NCBI GenBank assembly: GCA_031082155.1
Contig: JAVHLL010000002.1
Coordinates: 1-49,937 of the forward strand
Origin: Thermodesulfovibrionales bacterium
GTDB taxonomy: Bacteria; Nitrospirota; Thermodesulfovibrionia; Thermodesulfovibrionales; SM23-35
Length of the DNA stretch: 49,937 nucleotides
Direction: 5' to 3'
The position numbers and the translations under genes were made by a program. Positions 37,078-45,740 of the stretch are shown here, piece after piece. The notes beneath the pieces are model-generated. The model ran no database searches. It was given only the letters and a program-made list of their open reading frames with translations, and was not told the origin of the DNA. Within the stretch, counting starts at the first letter, position 1, and each line of letters opens with the position of its first letter.

Positions 37078-40000
37078 CTCCTGATGGGTTTATCTCAGTG
37101 CCCTTGGTTACTTGACGCTTTCTCTGTTTGCCAAAGGTTTTTTCGATCAGCACATAGAAGAGCGGTGCAAATATGGTAACAAGAAAAGTCGAGGTTACCA
37201 CACCACCCAGCACCGAAGTGCCGATAGCCTTTTGCGCGCCTGCTCCCGCCCCATTTGCAAACACCAGCGGCAGAACGCCGAACCCGAAAGCCAGCGAGGT
37301 CATGACGATGGGACGCAACCTTAGTTTTGCTCCTTCAAGAGTCGCCTCGATCAGTCCCATCCCTTCTTCCACCCGGGTCTTGGCAAATTGGACGATGAGG
37401 ATGGCATTCTTGGTGGTCAACCCTAGCGTAGTCAAGAGCCCGATCTGGAAATATACGTCATTAGGCAACCCCCGGAATGTCGAGCCTATTACACCGCCGA
37501 TAACTCCCAGGGGTAGGGCCAGCAGGATTGACATAGGGATAGGCCAGCTTTCATAGAGGGCCGCCAGGCACAGGAAGATCACCAGAATAGAAAAGGCGTA
37601 GAGCAGGCCTGTCTGGGAACCGGCCATCCGCTCCTGGTAGGAGAGTCCGGTCCAGTCAAAGCCGATTCCCTGCGGCAGCTTCCTGACAAACCTTTCCATA
37701 GCCTGCATTGCTTCACCGGAACTCCGTCCCGGTGAAGCTTCACCCTGGATGTTCAGGGACGGAAATCCATTGAAGCGTTCCAGCTTTGGAGAACCGGAAG
37801 TCCAATGGCCGGATGCAAACGAAGAAAAGGGAACCATCTTGCCCGTATTGTTGCGCACATAGAGTTTCTCAAGGTCCTGGGGCAGCATTCGGTAAGGGGC
37901 ATCGGCCTGTGCATAGACCCGTTTCACCCGACCGCCCTGGATGAAGTCATTGATGTATGCGCTACCGAAGGCAGCCGAGATCGTATGGTGGATTGAGGTG
38001 ATGGGGATACCCAATGCACCAGCCTTCTCCCAGTCAACGTCAATCCTGTATTCTGGCACGTCCTCCAGACCGTTAGGCCTGACCTTCGTCAATATCTTGT
38101 CCTGTGCAGCCATGCCAAGAAGTTGATTGCGTGCTGCCATAAGCTCGGTGTGGCCCAGGCCGCCACGGTCAAGCAACTGAAAATCAAACCCTTTGGCCAT
38201 GCCGAGTTCAACAACCGCTGGCGGCGGAAAGGCAAATACCATGGCGTTGCGTATCCTGGAAAACTCCCCCATGGCTCTTCCGGCTACAGCGCCCACCTTC
38301 AGGTCCGGCCGGCCGCGGAGTTCCCAGTCCTTGAGCTTCACAAATGCCAGGCCCGCATTCTGTCCGCGTCCGGAGAAGTTTGTGCCGGAAATAGCCATGC
38401 AGGAATCCACTGCATCTTTTTCGTGCTCCAGAAAATAGTCTTTGACCCCTTCCATGACTTTTTTGGTTTGTTCCAGGGTAGAGTTCGCCGGAAGCAAAGC
38501 CTGCACCAGGAGGATTCCCTGATCTTCATCCGGGAGATAGGCAGTAGGCATTCGTTTGAAGAGAAATCCCATTGACGCAACGATCAGAAGAAATATAACT
38601 ACGTAAGGGATCTTTTTTGAGAAGGAACGGCCGACCAGTTGCAGATACCGGTCTCTGGCACGAAGAAAAATGCGGTCAAACCATCGAAAGAACGGTCGCA
38701 GGAACCATATCCCAGCTTCCGTCGATTCATGCCCCTTAGGTACAGGCTTGAGAAAAGATGCGCACAGTACTGGCGTTAGAACCAGGGCTACCACTACCGA
38801 AAGGAGCATGGATGCAATGATGGTTACGGAGAACTGACGGTAGATGACTCCCGTGGATCCGCCGAAAAACGCCATTGGGCCGAAGACCGCTGAAAGTACC
38901 AGTCCGATGCCGATCAGAGCGCTGGTAATCTGGTCCATGGATTTGCGTGTGGCCTCCATGGGTGAGAGTCCTTCTTCGCTCATAATCCGTTCCACGTTCT
39001 CCACCACTACGATGGCATCGTCCACCAGGAGACCGATAGCCAATACCATGGCGAACATGGTCAGCATGTTAATGGAGAAACCGAAAAGCCCTAGCACCGC
39101 GAATGTCCCCAGGATCACAACCGGTACCGCAATGGTTGGAATCAGAGTGGCCCGCATGTTTCCCATGAACAGATACATAACTAAAAAAACGAGAAGAATC
39201 GCCTCGAAAAGTGTTTTAACCACTTCATTAATGGCTACCTTAACAAAAGGTGTAGTGTCGTAGGGATAAATGACCTTCATGCCGGAGGGGAAGAAGTGGC
39301 TCATTTCTTCCATTTTGGCCCTGATAGCATCGGCCGTATCCAGGGCATTGGCGCCGGCAGCCTGCCGGATGGCAAGGGCAGCGGAGGGTTTGCCATTGTA
39401 AGAGGCTACAATATCATAAGATTCGGTTCCGAGTTCTGTCCGTCCTACATCCCTGACCTGCACAATAGACCCATCCGGGTTTGTTCGGAGGGGAATGTCG
39501 GCAAACTCATCGGGTGTCTTGAGAAGACTCTGGACAATGATGCTAGCATTCAGGCGCTGGCCTTCAACCGCTGGCGCTCCGCCGAACTGGCCCGCAGACA
39601 CTTCAACGTTGTAAGCCCGCAGGGCCGTGATCACATCCTGAACCGTCATCTGGTAATCGGCCAGCTTATCGGGGTTAAGCCATATGCGCATAGCATATTG
39701 GCTGCCGAACACTTCCACCTCACCGACACCCGGCACCCGCGAAAGCACCTTTTCCAGGTTTGATTGTGCATAATCTCGCAAATCATTCCCGTCCATGCTC
39801 CCGTCCTCCGAGATCAGACCGACGATCAACAGGTAGTTCCGGGTGGACTTGCTCACCTTCACCCCCTGGCGCTGCACAACCTCAGGCAGACTCGCCATAG
39901 CAAGCTGAAGCTTGTTCTGTACCTGGGCCCAGGCAAGGTCCGGATCAGTCCCTGGGGCAAAAGTCAGCTCAACGCGGGAAGCACCGGCCGAATCACTGCT

Positions 40001-40246
40001 GGCGGAAAGATATAGCATCTTGTCAAAGCCGGTCATCTTCTGCTCGATGATCTGCGTCACGCTGTTTTCGACCGTTTCTGCCGAGGCTCCTGGATAAAAG
40101 GCCGTAATGGCAATGGAAGGCGGCGCGATGGGCGGATACTGCGAAATCGGAAGGTTATAGATCGCCAGCAAGCCCGCCACCATAAGGATAATGGCAATGA
40201 CCCAGGCGAATACCGGACGATCCAGAAAAAATCTTGATAACATCAC
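37070..40246 (-). CDS. RND-type multidrug efflux permease (HAE1, AcrB/MexB-like)
   Basis: A 1058-residue trimeric inner-membrane pump exporting hydrophobic or amphiphilic compounds against protons. It starts with SRFFLDRPVFAWVIAIILM, the usual N-terminus, and has twelve membrane helices with two large periplasmic loops. The proton-relay residues are present in GLLVDDAIVVVENVERIMSE (about 400-419; two aspartates) and further in the second half (ILIVQFAKTRVEEGM). The sequence is closest in pattern to the HAE1 family rather than metal-exporting HME pumps. No visible truncation. The upstream adaptor gene ends 9 bp before it. Confidence 0.95.
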   Translation of the reverse strand: MMLSRFFLDRPVFAWVIAIILMVAGLLAIYNLPISQYPPIAPPSIAITAFYPGASAETVENSVTQIIEQKMTGFDKMLYLSASSDSAGASRVELTFAPGTDPDLAWAQVQNKLQLAMASLPEVVQRQGVKVSKSTRNYLLIVGLISEDGSMDGNDLRDYAQSNLEKVLSRVPGVGEVEVFGSQYAMRIWLNPDKLADYQMTVQDVITALRAYNVEVSAGQFGGAPAVEGQRLNASIIVQSLLKTPDEFADIPLRTNPDGSIVQVRDVGRTELGTESYDIVASYNGKPSAALAIRQAAGANALDTADAIRAKMEEMSHFFPSGMKVIYPYDTTPFVKVAINEVVKTLFEAILLVFLVMYLFMGNMRATLIPTIAVPVVILGTFAVLGLFGFSINMLTMFAMVLAIGLLVDDAIVVVENVERIMSEEGLSPMEATRKSMDQITSALIGIGLVLSAVFGPMAFFGGSTGVIYRQFSVTIIASMLLSVVVALVLTPVLCASFLKPVPKGHESTEAGIWFLRPFFRWFDRIFLRARDRYLQLVGRSFSKKIPYVVIFLLIVASMGFLFKRMPTAYLPDEDQGILLVQALLPANSTLEQTKKVMEGVKDYFLEHEKDAVDSCMAISGTNFSGRGQNAGLAFVKLKDWELRGRPDLKVGAVAGRAMGEFSRIRNAMVFAFPPPAVVELGMAKGFDFQLLDRGGLGHTELMAARNQLLGMAAQDKILTKVRPNGLEDVPEYRIDVDWEKAGALGIPITSIHHTISAAFGSAYINDFIQGGRVKRVYAQADAPYRMLPQDLEKLYVRNNTGKMVPFSSFASGHWTSGSPKLERFNGFPSLNIQGEASPGRSSGEAMQAMERFVRKLPQGIGFDWTGLSYQERMAGSQTGLLYAFSILVIFLCLAALYESWPIPMSILLALPLGVIGGVIGSTFRGLPNDVYFQIGLLTTLGLTTKNAILIVQFAKTRVEEGMGLIEATLEGAKLRLRPIVMTSLAFGFGVLPLVFANGAGAGAQKAIGTSVLGGVVTSTFLVTIFAPLFYVLIEKTFGKQRKRQVTKGTEINPSGDE

Positions 40247-40255
40247 AATCCTCCG

Positions 40256-41455
40256 TTAGTTGGATTTTTCGGCCGGATTGGCCGTATTTTCAGGCTTAGT
40301 AATATCTTTACGACCGTCATCAAAAGGAACAACTTTAACGGAAGCGCCCGGCCTCACTTTTTGCATTCCCTCGACAATTATGCGATCACCTTGTGCGATA
40401 CCCGATGAAAGCAGCCATTTATCGCCGATGGTACGGTCGACCGTGAGCATTCGCTGCTGGACTTTTCCCTCAACATCCACGATCAGCGCGACAGGATTCC
40501 CCTTTGGATCTCGTGACACGGCTTGCTGGGGAACCAGGAGAGCCTGTTTATTGACGCCTTCTTTTACCACGGCCCGGACAAACATGCCCGGCAGCAGAAT
40601 ACCTTTCGGATTCGGAAAAATAACCCGGAGGTTGACAGAACCGGTTGACGGATCTACAGTTACATCTCGAAATTGCAAGGTTCCTTCCGATGGATACTCT
40701 CTACCGTCTTCCAGTAAGAGCTTGACCTTGTTCTGGTCTTTTGCTTCGTATTTGAGGCGGCCTTCCTCTAAACGATGCTGTAAACGCAGCAACTCAGTGG
40801 TGGATTGCGGCACATCTACATAAATGGGATCCATCTGTTGAATGGTAGCCAGTGTTGCAGGTTGGTGTGCCGTAACCAGTGCTCCCTCTGTTACAGTGGA
40901 TATCCCGATGCGGCCGGAGATTGGGGCGATGATGCGAGTATACCCCAGATTTATACGCGCTGTTTCAACCATCGCCCTCCAATATTGAATATCAGCCTCA
41001 GTTTGTTTCAGAGAGGCTGCCGCCTCATCGTAATCCTGTTGGCTGACCGCTTTATCAGTAAGCAATTCTTTAAAGCGTTCGGCCCTCGACCGGATCGCAG
41101 GCAGACTTGCCTCGACCCTACCAAGGGAGGCATTCGCATTGTCGAGCACTGCCTGAAAAGGGGCTGGATCAATACGGTAGAGTATTTGGCCAGCTTTGAC
41201 ATAGGAACCTTCTGTAAACAGGCGTTTCTGTATAATGCCGCTGACCTGGGGACGAATGTCCGCAACAAGATGGGGAGACGTACGTCCCGGTAATTCAGTA
41301 GTTAACATGACCTGTTGCGGCTGTACCGTTACTACAGATACTTCTGCAATAAGAAGAGGAGCCGGCTGTTGCTGACGGTCGCAGCCGCCCAATAAAAAAC
41401 CGAGGAGGAGAATGCCCACGGTGGTAATAAATTTGATTCTGTTGAATTTTTTCAT
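40256..41455 (-). CDS. RND efflux periplasmic adaptor (MFP, AcrA-like lipoprotein)
   Basis: A 399-residue adaptor bridging the permease and the outer channel. The start is placed at the ATG at 41453-41455 because GGAGAGG lies upstream and the following residues form a lipoprotein signal ending at LLGGC; the longer open frame to 41530 would spoil this. Hallmarks include TTELPGRTSPHLVADIRPQV (beta-barrel/lipoyl start), the coiled hairpin (about 120-185), RIIAPISGRIGIS (lipoyl return), and DVPQSTTELLRL. It is the second gene of the operon, 80 bp after tetR. Confidence 0.93.
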   Translation of the reverse strand: MKKFNRIKFITTVGILLLGFLLGGCDRQQQPAPLLIAEVSVVTVQPQQVMLTTELPGRTSPHLVADIRPQVSGIIQKRLFTEGSYVKAGQILYRIDPAPFQAVLDNANASLGRVEASLPAIRSRAERFKELLTDKAVSQQDYDEAAASLKQTEADIQYWRAMVETARINLGYTRIIAPISGRIGISTVTEGALVTAHQPATLATIQQMDPIYVDVPQSTTELLRLQHRLEEGRLKYEAKDQNKVKLLLEDGREYPSEGTLQFRDVTVDPSTGSVNLRVIFPNPKGILLPGMFVRAVVKEGVNKQALLVPQQAVSRDPKGNPVALIVDVEGKVQQRMLTVDRTIGDKWLLSSGIAQGDRIIVEGMQKVRPGASVKVVPFDDGRKDITKPENTANPAEKSN

Positions 41456-41535
41456 ACAATCACCTCTCCATATTGAATTTTTATAATTACCCTCAAATTG
41501 GATACCTAAGCGTGTTGATTGATTAGACAAAAAAA

Positions 41536-42147
41536 TTATTGCTGGAATCCCCTCAATAAACCATCAACTAACGTAGTAGCAAGGACTTTTCGGTCGATCC
41601 AGGGGAAACTATTCTGATAGAGAGTCATAGTTATCAAGCCGTGAGGTGCTGTTGCGAGCACCTGCGTTAAAACATCGATATCCATAGGGCGAAGTTTCCC
41701 TGCGCCGATACAAACCTGTACTATTTTCCTGAATTCAAAATATGAATTCCGCGCCATTGACTCTCTGTTCATGAATTCTTCATGCGTACCATAAACATCA
41801 GGCCTTGTCAAAAAAAATACCTTGTAATGATTTGGATTGTCGAACGCAAACTCTACCAGATAAAGCATGGTATGGCGCAGGGCTTCATAAGGATTACTTT
41901 GAACCGATCTGATATGGCTCAGCTTGGTCAGAAATTGCTCGGCAACCTCTTCACAAATAGCGAGAAGCAAATCATCCTTGCCCTTAAAATAGAGATAAAT
42001 AGTAGTTGGAGAATAGTTGATTTTTTCGGCAAGCCTGCGCATTGAGAACTTTTCGTAACCAACATCAATGAAGAGATCACGGGCTGAATTGAGAATCTCC
42101 CGGCGGAACTCCTCTTTGTTCCTGTTCCTTTTTTCCTTGGCACCCAT
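41536..42147 (-). CDS. TetR-family repressor of the efflux operon
   Basis: A 203-residue regulator. The N-terminal helix-turn-helix (about 12-60) reads FRREILNSARDLFIDVGYEK and YSPTTIYLYFKGKDDLLLAI. The C-terminal domain (about 75-200) is the ligand-binding and dimerisation part, with features of TetR_C_13-type regulators. It is first in the pump operon and lies directly downstream of the palindrome at 42157-42190, so self-repression and repression of the pump are likely. Inducing ligands are unknown. Confidence 0.92.
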   Translation of the reverse strand: MGAKEKRNRNKEEFRREILNSARDLFIDVGYEKFSMRRLAEKINYSPTTIYLYFKGKDDLLLAICEEVAEQFLTKLSHIRSVQSNPYEALRHTMLYLVEFAFDNPNHYKVFFLTRPDVYGTHEEFMNRESMARNSYFEFRKIVQVCIGAGKLRPMDIDVLTQVLATAPHGLITMTLYQNSFPWIDRKVLATTLVDGLLRGFQQ

Positions 42148-42156
42148 TTAGCAAAC

Positions 42157-42190
42157 ATTAACGCAGTTAAGTAATAGTAACGGTGTTAAT
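42157..42190. promoter_or_regulatory. Operator palindrome of the TetR regulator
   Basis: Arms ATTAAC-N3-GTTA (42157-42169) and TAAC-N3-GTTAAT (42178-42190) are inverted and separated by 8 bp, about 10 bp upstream of the tetR start codon. The rest of 42191-42381 is AT-rich and shows no gene. Confidence 0.65.
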
Positions 42191-42381
42191 ATACATTTTT
42201 CACATTAATTATGTCAATCTTTTCTCACCTGTTAGAATTATTTAAATTTAGTTTATAATGAACGACTAGGAACTTAACAGAGGCTGGTGGAGTGTAATGA
42301 CCCGCCAAAGAGTCCCTTGGAAATATACCGTAACACAAAATCTGGAAGATGCAGAAACAGGTGCATCAGGGGCGAAATTCG

Positions 42382-43071
42382 ATGATCATATCTCATAAAT
42401 ACAAATTTATTTTTCTAAAAACAGAGAAGACCGCCGGTACCAGCATGGAGATTGCCCTCTCCCGGTTCTGTGGTGAGCAGGACATCATAACCCCGATCAC
42501 CCCGGAAGATGAGATAATGAGGCATACACTGGGGTACAGAGGTTCGCAGAATTATTCAATACCCGTTTCAGAATATTCTTTCAGGGACTATCTCATCTTC
42601 CTGATAAAACGTAAAAGAAAACGGTTCTATAACCACATTACGGCAAGAGAAGTCAAAAATATTATCGGAGAAAAGATATGGGACAGTTATTATAAATTTT
42701 GTTTCGAGAGAAATCCATGGGACCGCGTAATGTCTTTATATTACTGGCGCTATAAGAAAGAACCACGTCCTGCGCTCTCGCATTTTATCGATTCAAAAAG
42801 CCCGAGAAGTCTAAAAAAACGTGGGTATGAAGTATATACAATAGACGACAGTATCGCAGTGGATAAAGTTTATCTGTTCGAGAATTTAACAAGCGAGATC
42901 GAAATTATATCCAGTATCCTTGGCTTTCCGGAAAAGCTGAAGCTTCCCAGAGCGAAGTCTTCATTCAGGGATGACAAAAGACATTATCGGGAGATCCTCA
43001 TAAATAGCGACAAAAAGAAAATAGAGAAGATATTCAGCAAGGAAATTGCCCTTTTCGGCTACGAATTCTAA
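42382..43071 (+). CDS. Sulfotransferase family 2 protein
   Basis: A 229-residue protein (from the ATG at 42382, preferred because a GGGG-type ribosome site precedes it; an ATG 33 bases earlier is possible). The PAPS-binding P-loop-like FLKTEKTAGTSMEIAL lies at about residues 9-24, and the 3'-phosphate site FERNPWDRVMSLYYW at about 110-124, both typical of the family that transfers sulfate from PAPS to carbohydrates or other acceptors. No signal or membrane segment is visible. The acceptor is unknown. It lies upstream of the sbtA-like gene on the same strand with a separate promoter between, so a functional link is only possible. Confidence 0.8.
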   Translation: MIISHKYKFIFLKTEKTAGTSMEIALSRFCGEQDIITPITPEDEIMRHTLGYRGSQNYSIPVSEYSFRDYLIFLIKRKRKRFYNHITAREVKNIIGEKIWDSYYKFCFERNPWDRVMSLYYWRYKKEPRPALSHFIDSKSPRSLKKRGYEVYTIDDSIAVDKVYLFENLTSEIEIISSILGFPEKLKLPRAKSSFRDDKRHYREILINSDKKKIEKIFSKEIALFGYEF

Positions 43072-43110
43072 TTAGGATCTCTCGGTAAGGTTTTAACACC
43101 CTTTAGGTTC

Positions 43111-43139
43111 TTGACACACCCTCTACCGCTTGATATGCT
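43111..43139 (+). promoter_or_regulatory. Promoter of the sbtA-like gene
   Basis: A perfect TTGACA (43111-43116), 17-bp spacer and TATGCT (43134-43139) lie about 120 bp upstream of the start codon, leaving a leader of about 115 nt. Confidence 0.65.
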
Positions 43140-43189
43140 TTTTCTATTGATAACAGAAAACGGATAGACTATGCCTATATCTCAGACTA

Positions 43190-43212
43190 GGGGAAGACTA
43201 TCCTGCTTCCCC
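43190..43212 (+). terminator. Leader hairpin upstream of the sbtA-like gene
   Basis: GGGGAAG (43190-43196) pairs with CTTCCCC (43206-43212) across a 9-base loop, followed by a T-containing stretch (43213-43222). It may attenuate transcription or only be a structural leader element. Confidence 0.4.
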
Positions 43213-43259
43213 CTGTCTTTATCAGATTGGGAGAACATAGAAAGAAAGGAGGTGAGTGT

Positions 43260-43469
43260 ATGGATAAAAAGGATTTAAAAAAGATCCTTGCAGGTATCAG
43301 CGTCGCCGGTCTCCTGACAGGAGCAAGCATAGGATGTACACCTCAGCAGCCGCAGCAGCCAGCTCCTCCCGGCAAAGAGATACAAAAGGAAGCCCCGGCA
43401 CAAACTCAGGAACCTCAGTTACCAGCAAAAGAGGCTCCTGCTCCGAGCAGTTGAACCGGGAAAAAATAG
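43260..43469 (+). CDS. sbtA: SbtA-like selenocysteine RiPP precursor (TGA as Sec)
   Basis: A 69-residue peptide. It starts at the ATG at 43260 behind AAGGAGGTGA. The N-terminus MDKKDLKKILAGISVAGLL is a basic leader with a hydrophobic stretch and then GC; a Pro/Gln/Ala/Glu-rich linker follows. An in-frame TGA (43452-43454) is followed by codons for Thr-Gly-Lys-Lys and a TAG, giving C-terminus S-S-U-T-G-K-K. The hairpin at 43466-43485 carries a GU in its apical loop at the distance expected for SECIS. From memory, thio(seleno)oxazole (SbtA) precursors have this leader and a C-terminal C/U-T-G core. The radical SAM maturase gene follows immediately. A conventional reading would stop at 64 residues. 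Confidence 0.75.
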
Positions 43470-43485
43470 TGCAAGTTTGCACTAT
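43466..43485 (+). promoter_or_regulatory. Candidate SECIS element of the sbtA-like gene
   Basis: ATAGTGC pairs with GCACTAT around the loop AAGTTT. In E. coli fdhF the SECIS apical part is TGC-AGGTCT-GCA; here it is TGC-AAGTTT-GCA, with the SelB-contacting GU in the same loop position, at 21-22 nt after the TGA against 20-21 in fdhF. The element overlaps the TAG stop. Confidence 0.7.
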
Positions 43486-43500
43486 GCTACCAAGAATTCC

Positions 43501-45099
43501 ATGAGAACATTCCAGGCTGAAGAACATACCGAACCCTATACGGCATGCCGTTCGATTGCCGGTCCTGAATTGTGGGCCAGATTGAGTAGCGACCGGAAGT
43601 TGTCATATGATTCTGAACCACTGATAGGAGACCTCATTCGGGCGGGTGGACAGGGAATGCCAAAGTTCCTCCCTGATCTCGCCCGCCTTGAATACACCAT
43701 TGAAGATGTCCGCAGGAGCGAAGTCCGCATTCTGGAAGTCACCGCGGAAATCTGTCTGAATCCAACGGTAAGGTTGCTGGACCTCTCCTGGAAAAACCTT
43801 CTTCCTCTCCTTACGCAGGACAGAACAGAGGTGCATGCTGATCCGGTGCCTGGCAGCGAGCTCGTGCTTGTCTGGAATGATCCCGCGAGGCAAAGAGTGA
43901 AATACCGTGTAGCATCACAGAATGATCTGCTGGCGCTCAAGATAACGGACGAGCATATAAATCCTGAAAGTGCTGCAAAGGAAGGGAACGTGACGGTTGG
44001 CATGATTGATAGTATTATCGATGAGGCTGTTCACGAGGGGATTCTCCTGTCTCCGCCTTCTCAACTCAATCGTGATCAGTCTATTTTTCCTCTGAATGAT
44101 TATGTGGACAAGAGTTTTCTTTCTTCACACAGTTTTACTCTCCAGTGGCATATCACACAAGCCTGTGACCTCCACTGCCGTCATTGCTATGACCGTAGCT
44201 CCCGCTCGCCGATGAGTCTAGAACAGGGGATACGAATACTCGATGATGTCCGCATGTTCTGCAGGAACAGGCATGTTATAAAAGCGGTAAGCTTCACCGG
44301 CGGGAATCCTTTCCTGTACCCACATTTTGCTGAACTCTACCGTGCAGCGTCAGAGAGGGGATTCAGCATCGGTATCCTCGGCAATCCCACTGGACGAGAA
44401 AAGATTGAGAGCCTGATTGCGATACAGAAACCGACACATTTCCAGGTAAGCCTTGAAGGTCTTCAGGCGCAGAATGACTTCATTCGCGGAGAGGGGCATT
44501 TCGATCGGGTCATGGAATTTCTCAAAGTACTCAGGGAACTGAATATATTTTCGATGGTGATGCTGACCCTCACAAAAAACAATATGAAAGAGGTTATACC
44601 GCTTGCAGAAATACTGAATGAGCACGCAGACAGATTCCACTTTAACAGGCTTTCGATGGTCGGTGAAGGGGCAAGCCTCATGCTCCCAGAGAAGGAAAAA
44701 TATATTGCGTTTCTTGATTCCTATGAAAAGGCAGTTCAGAAATACCCGGTCCTTGGTTTGAAAGACAATATGCTCAGTGTGCTTTCCTATAAAAAGGGGC
44801 TTGAACCATTCGGGGGATGCACCACATTTGGCTGCGGAGCTGCATTTAATTTTCTCGCAGTGCTTTCAGACGGTGAGGTGCATGCCTGCAGAAAGTTCCC
44901 GTCGCCAATAGGAAATATATTCCGTCAGAGCATCTCTGATATTTACGATTCCCCTCAGGCACAACGGTATCGCGAAGGATGCAGGGCATGCCGCACCTGC
45001 AAACTCCATGCGGTATGCGGAGGTTGTCTCGCCGTAGCACACAGCTTAGGACAGGATATTTATGAGGAAAAGGACCCTTTCTGTTTCCTCAATGAGTAA
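43501..45099 (+). CDS. sbtM: SbtM-like radical SAM/SPASM peptide maturase
   Basis: A 532-residue enzyme. The radical SAM cluster motif is C222-D-L-H-C226-R-H-C229 and the fold continues with FTGGNPFLYPHF and FQVSLEGLQ. The C-terminal SPASM-type region has cysteines around GCTTFGCGAAFN, VHACRKF and CRACRTCKLHAVCGGC for auxiliary iron-sulfur clusters. An N-terminal domain (about 1-200) precedes the radical SAM part, as in peptide-modifying maturases. It starts at ATG 43501; a TTG at 43477 would fall inside the SECIS hairpin. It lies 31 bp after the precursor and presumably modifies its selenocysteine or preceding residues; the chemistry is not established by sequence. Confidence 0.85.
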   Translation: MRTFQAEEHTEPYTACRSIAGPELWARLSSDRKLSYDSEPLIGDLIRAGGQGMPKFLPDLARLEYTIEDVRRSEVRILEVTAEICLNPTVRLLDLSWKNLLPLLTQDRTEVHADPVPGSELVLVWNDPARQRVKYRVASQNDLLALKITDEHINPESAAKEGNVTVGMIDSIIDEAVHEGILLSPPSQLNRDQSIFPLNDYVDKSFLSSHSFTLQWHITQACDLHCRHCYDRSSRSPMSLEQGIRILDDVRMFCRNRHVIKAVSFTGGNPFLYPHFAELYRAASERGFSIGILGNPTGREKIESLIAIQKPTHFQVSLEGLQAQNDFIRGEGHFDRVMEFLKVLRELNIFSMVMLTLTKNNMKEVIPLAEILNEHADRFHFNRLSMVGEGASLMLPEKEKYIAFLDSYEKAVQKYPVLGLKDNMLSVLSYKKGLEPFGGCTTFGCGAAFNFLAVLSDGEVHACRKFPSPIGNIFRQSISDIYDSPQAQRYREGCRACRTCKLHAVCGGCLAVAHSLGQDIYEEKDPFCFLNE

Positions 45100-45213
45100 T
45101 ACGGAGAGAGAAACAGTGTGTTCTCCGGACTGAAGGCAATCCTTTCTTTCTCCGAATGAACCGAAATCATGCAACTTCGAAGACGTATCCTCTGAACAGG
45201 CATTGGAAAATGC

Positions 45214-45219
45214 TATAAT
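45214..45219 (+). promoter_or_regulatory. Minus-10 box of moaC
   Basis: A perfect TATAAT lies about 33 bp upstream of the moaC ATG; the -35 candidate (CTGAAC, about 16 bp further upstream) is weak. Confidence 0.45.
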
Positions 45220-45251
45220 TTTTATAAATCTGTCACCGCAGAGGAATTATC

Positions 45252-45740
45252 ATGAAAAAGCTGACTCATCTCGACAGGCAGGGAAGGGCAAGGATGGTTG
45301 ATGTATCGAAAAAACCGCTGACCCAACGCGAGGCGGTTGCCCAATGTTCGGTTGTCATGAAACGCGAAACATTACAGCTTATTCTGGACAATCAGATTCC
45401 GAAAGGAGATGTGATCGCTGTCGCCCGGGTTGCCGGAATTATGGCTGCAAAGAAGACGAACGAGCTCATTCCGATGTGTCATCCCCTGAATATCTCCTCG
45501 GTTGCGATTGAATTCAAAACTGACACAGGGAAGAACAGAATAGATATTCAGTCGACCGTGAAAGTTTCCGGACAGACCGGAGTCGAAATGGAGGCTCTTA
45601 CCTCAGCAGCAATCGCAGCGTTGACAGTATACGACATGTGTAAATCGGTCGATAAGGAAATGGTAATTACTGAGATCATGCTGATCCGAAAAAAGGGGGG
45701 GAAAAGCGGTGTGTTCCGCAGGGGAACTGTTAACCGCTGA
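45252..45740 (+). CDS. moaC: Cyclic pyranopterin monophosphate synthase MoaC
   Basis: A 162-residue enzyme that, with MoaA, converts GTP to cyclic pyranopterin in molybdenum cofactor synthesis. It carries the expected segments: LTHLDRQGRARMVDVSKKP, AGIMAAKKTNELIPMCHPL (about 64-82) with the catalytic Lys and the His/Cys region, and GVEMEALTSAAIAALTVYDMCK (about 112-133). The cofactor is needed by the formate dehydrogenase in this window. It ends overlapping the convergent DUF4388 gene by 11 bp. Confidence 0.96.
   Translation: MKKLTHLDRQGRARMVDVSKKPLTQREAVAQCSVVMKRETLQLILDNQIPKGDVIAVARVAGIMAAKKTNELIPMCHPLNISSVAIEFKTDTGKNRIDIQSTVKVSGQTGVEMEALTSAAIAALTVYDMCKSVDKEMVITEIMLIRKKGGKSGVFRRGTVNR

Noticed and set aside
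43452..43454. TGA as the true end of the sbtA-like gene
   Set aside because: The following Thr-Gly-Lys-Lys-stop and the SECIS-like hairpin at the right distance favour selenocysteine. This is held at about 0.75, not as certain.
43477..43500. Earlier TTG start for the radical SAM maturase
   Set aside because: It lies inside the SECIS-like hairpin and lacks a ribosome site; the ATG at 43501 gives a normal N-terminus.
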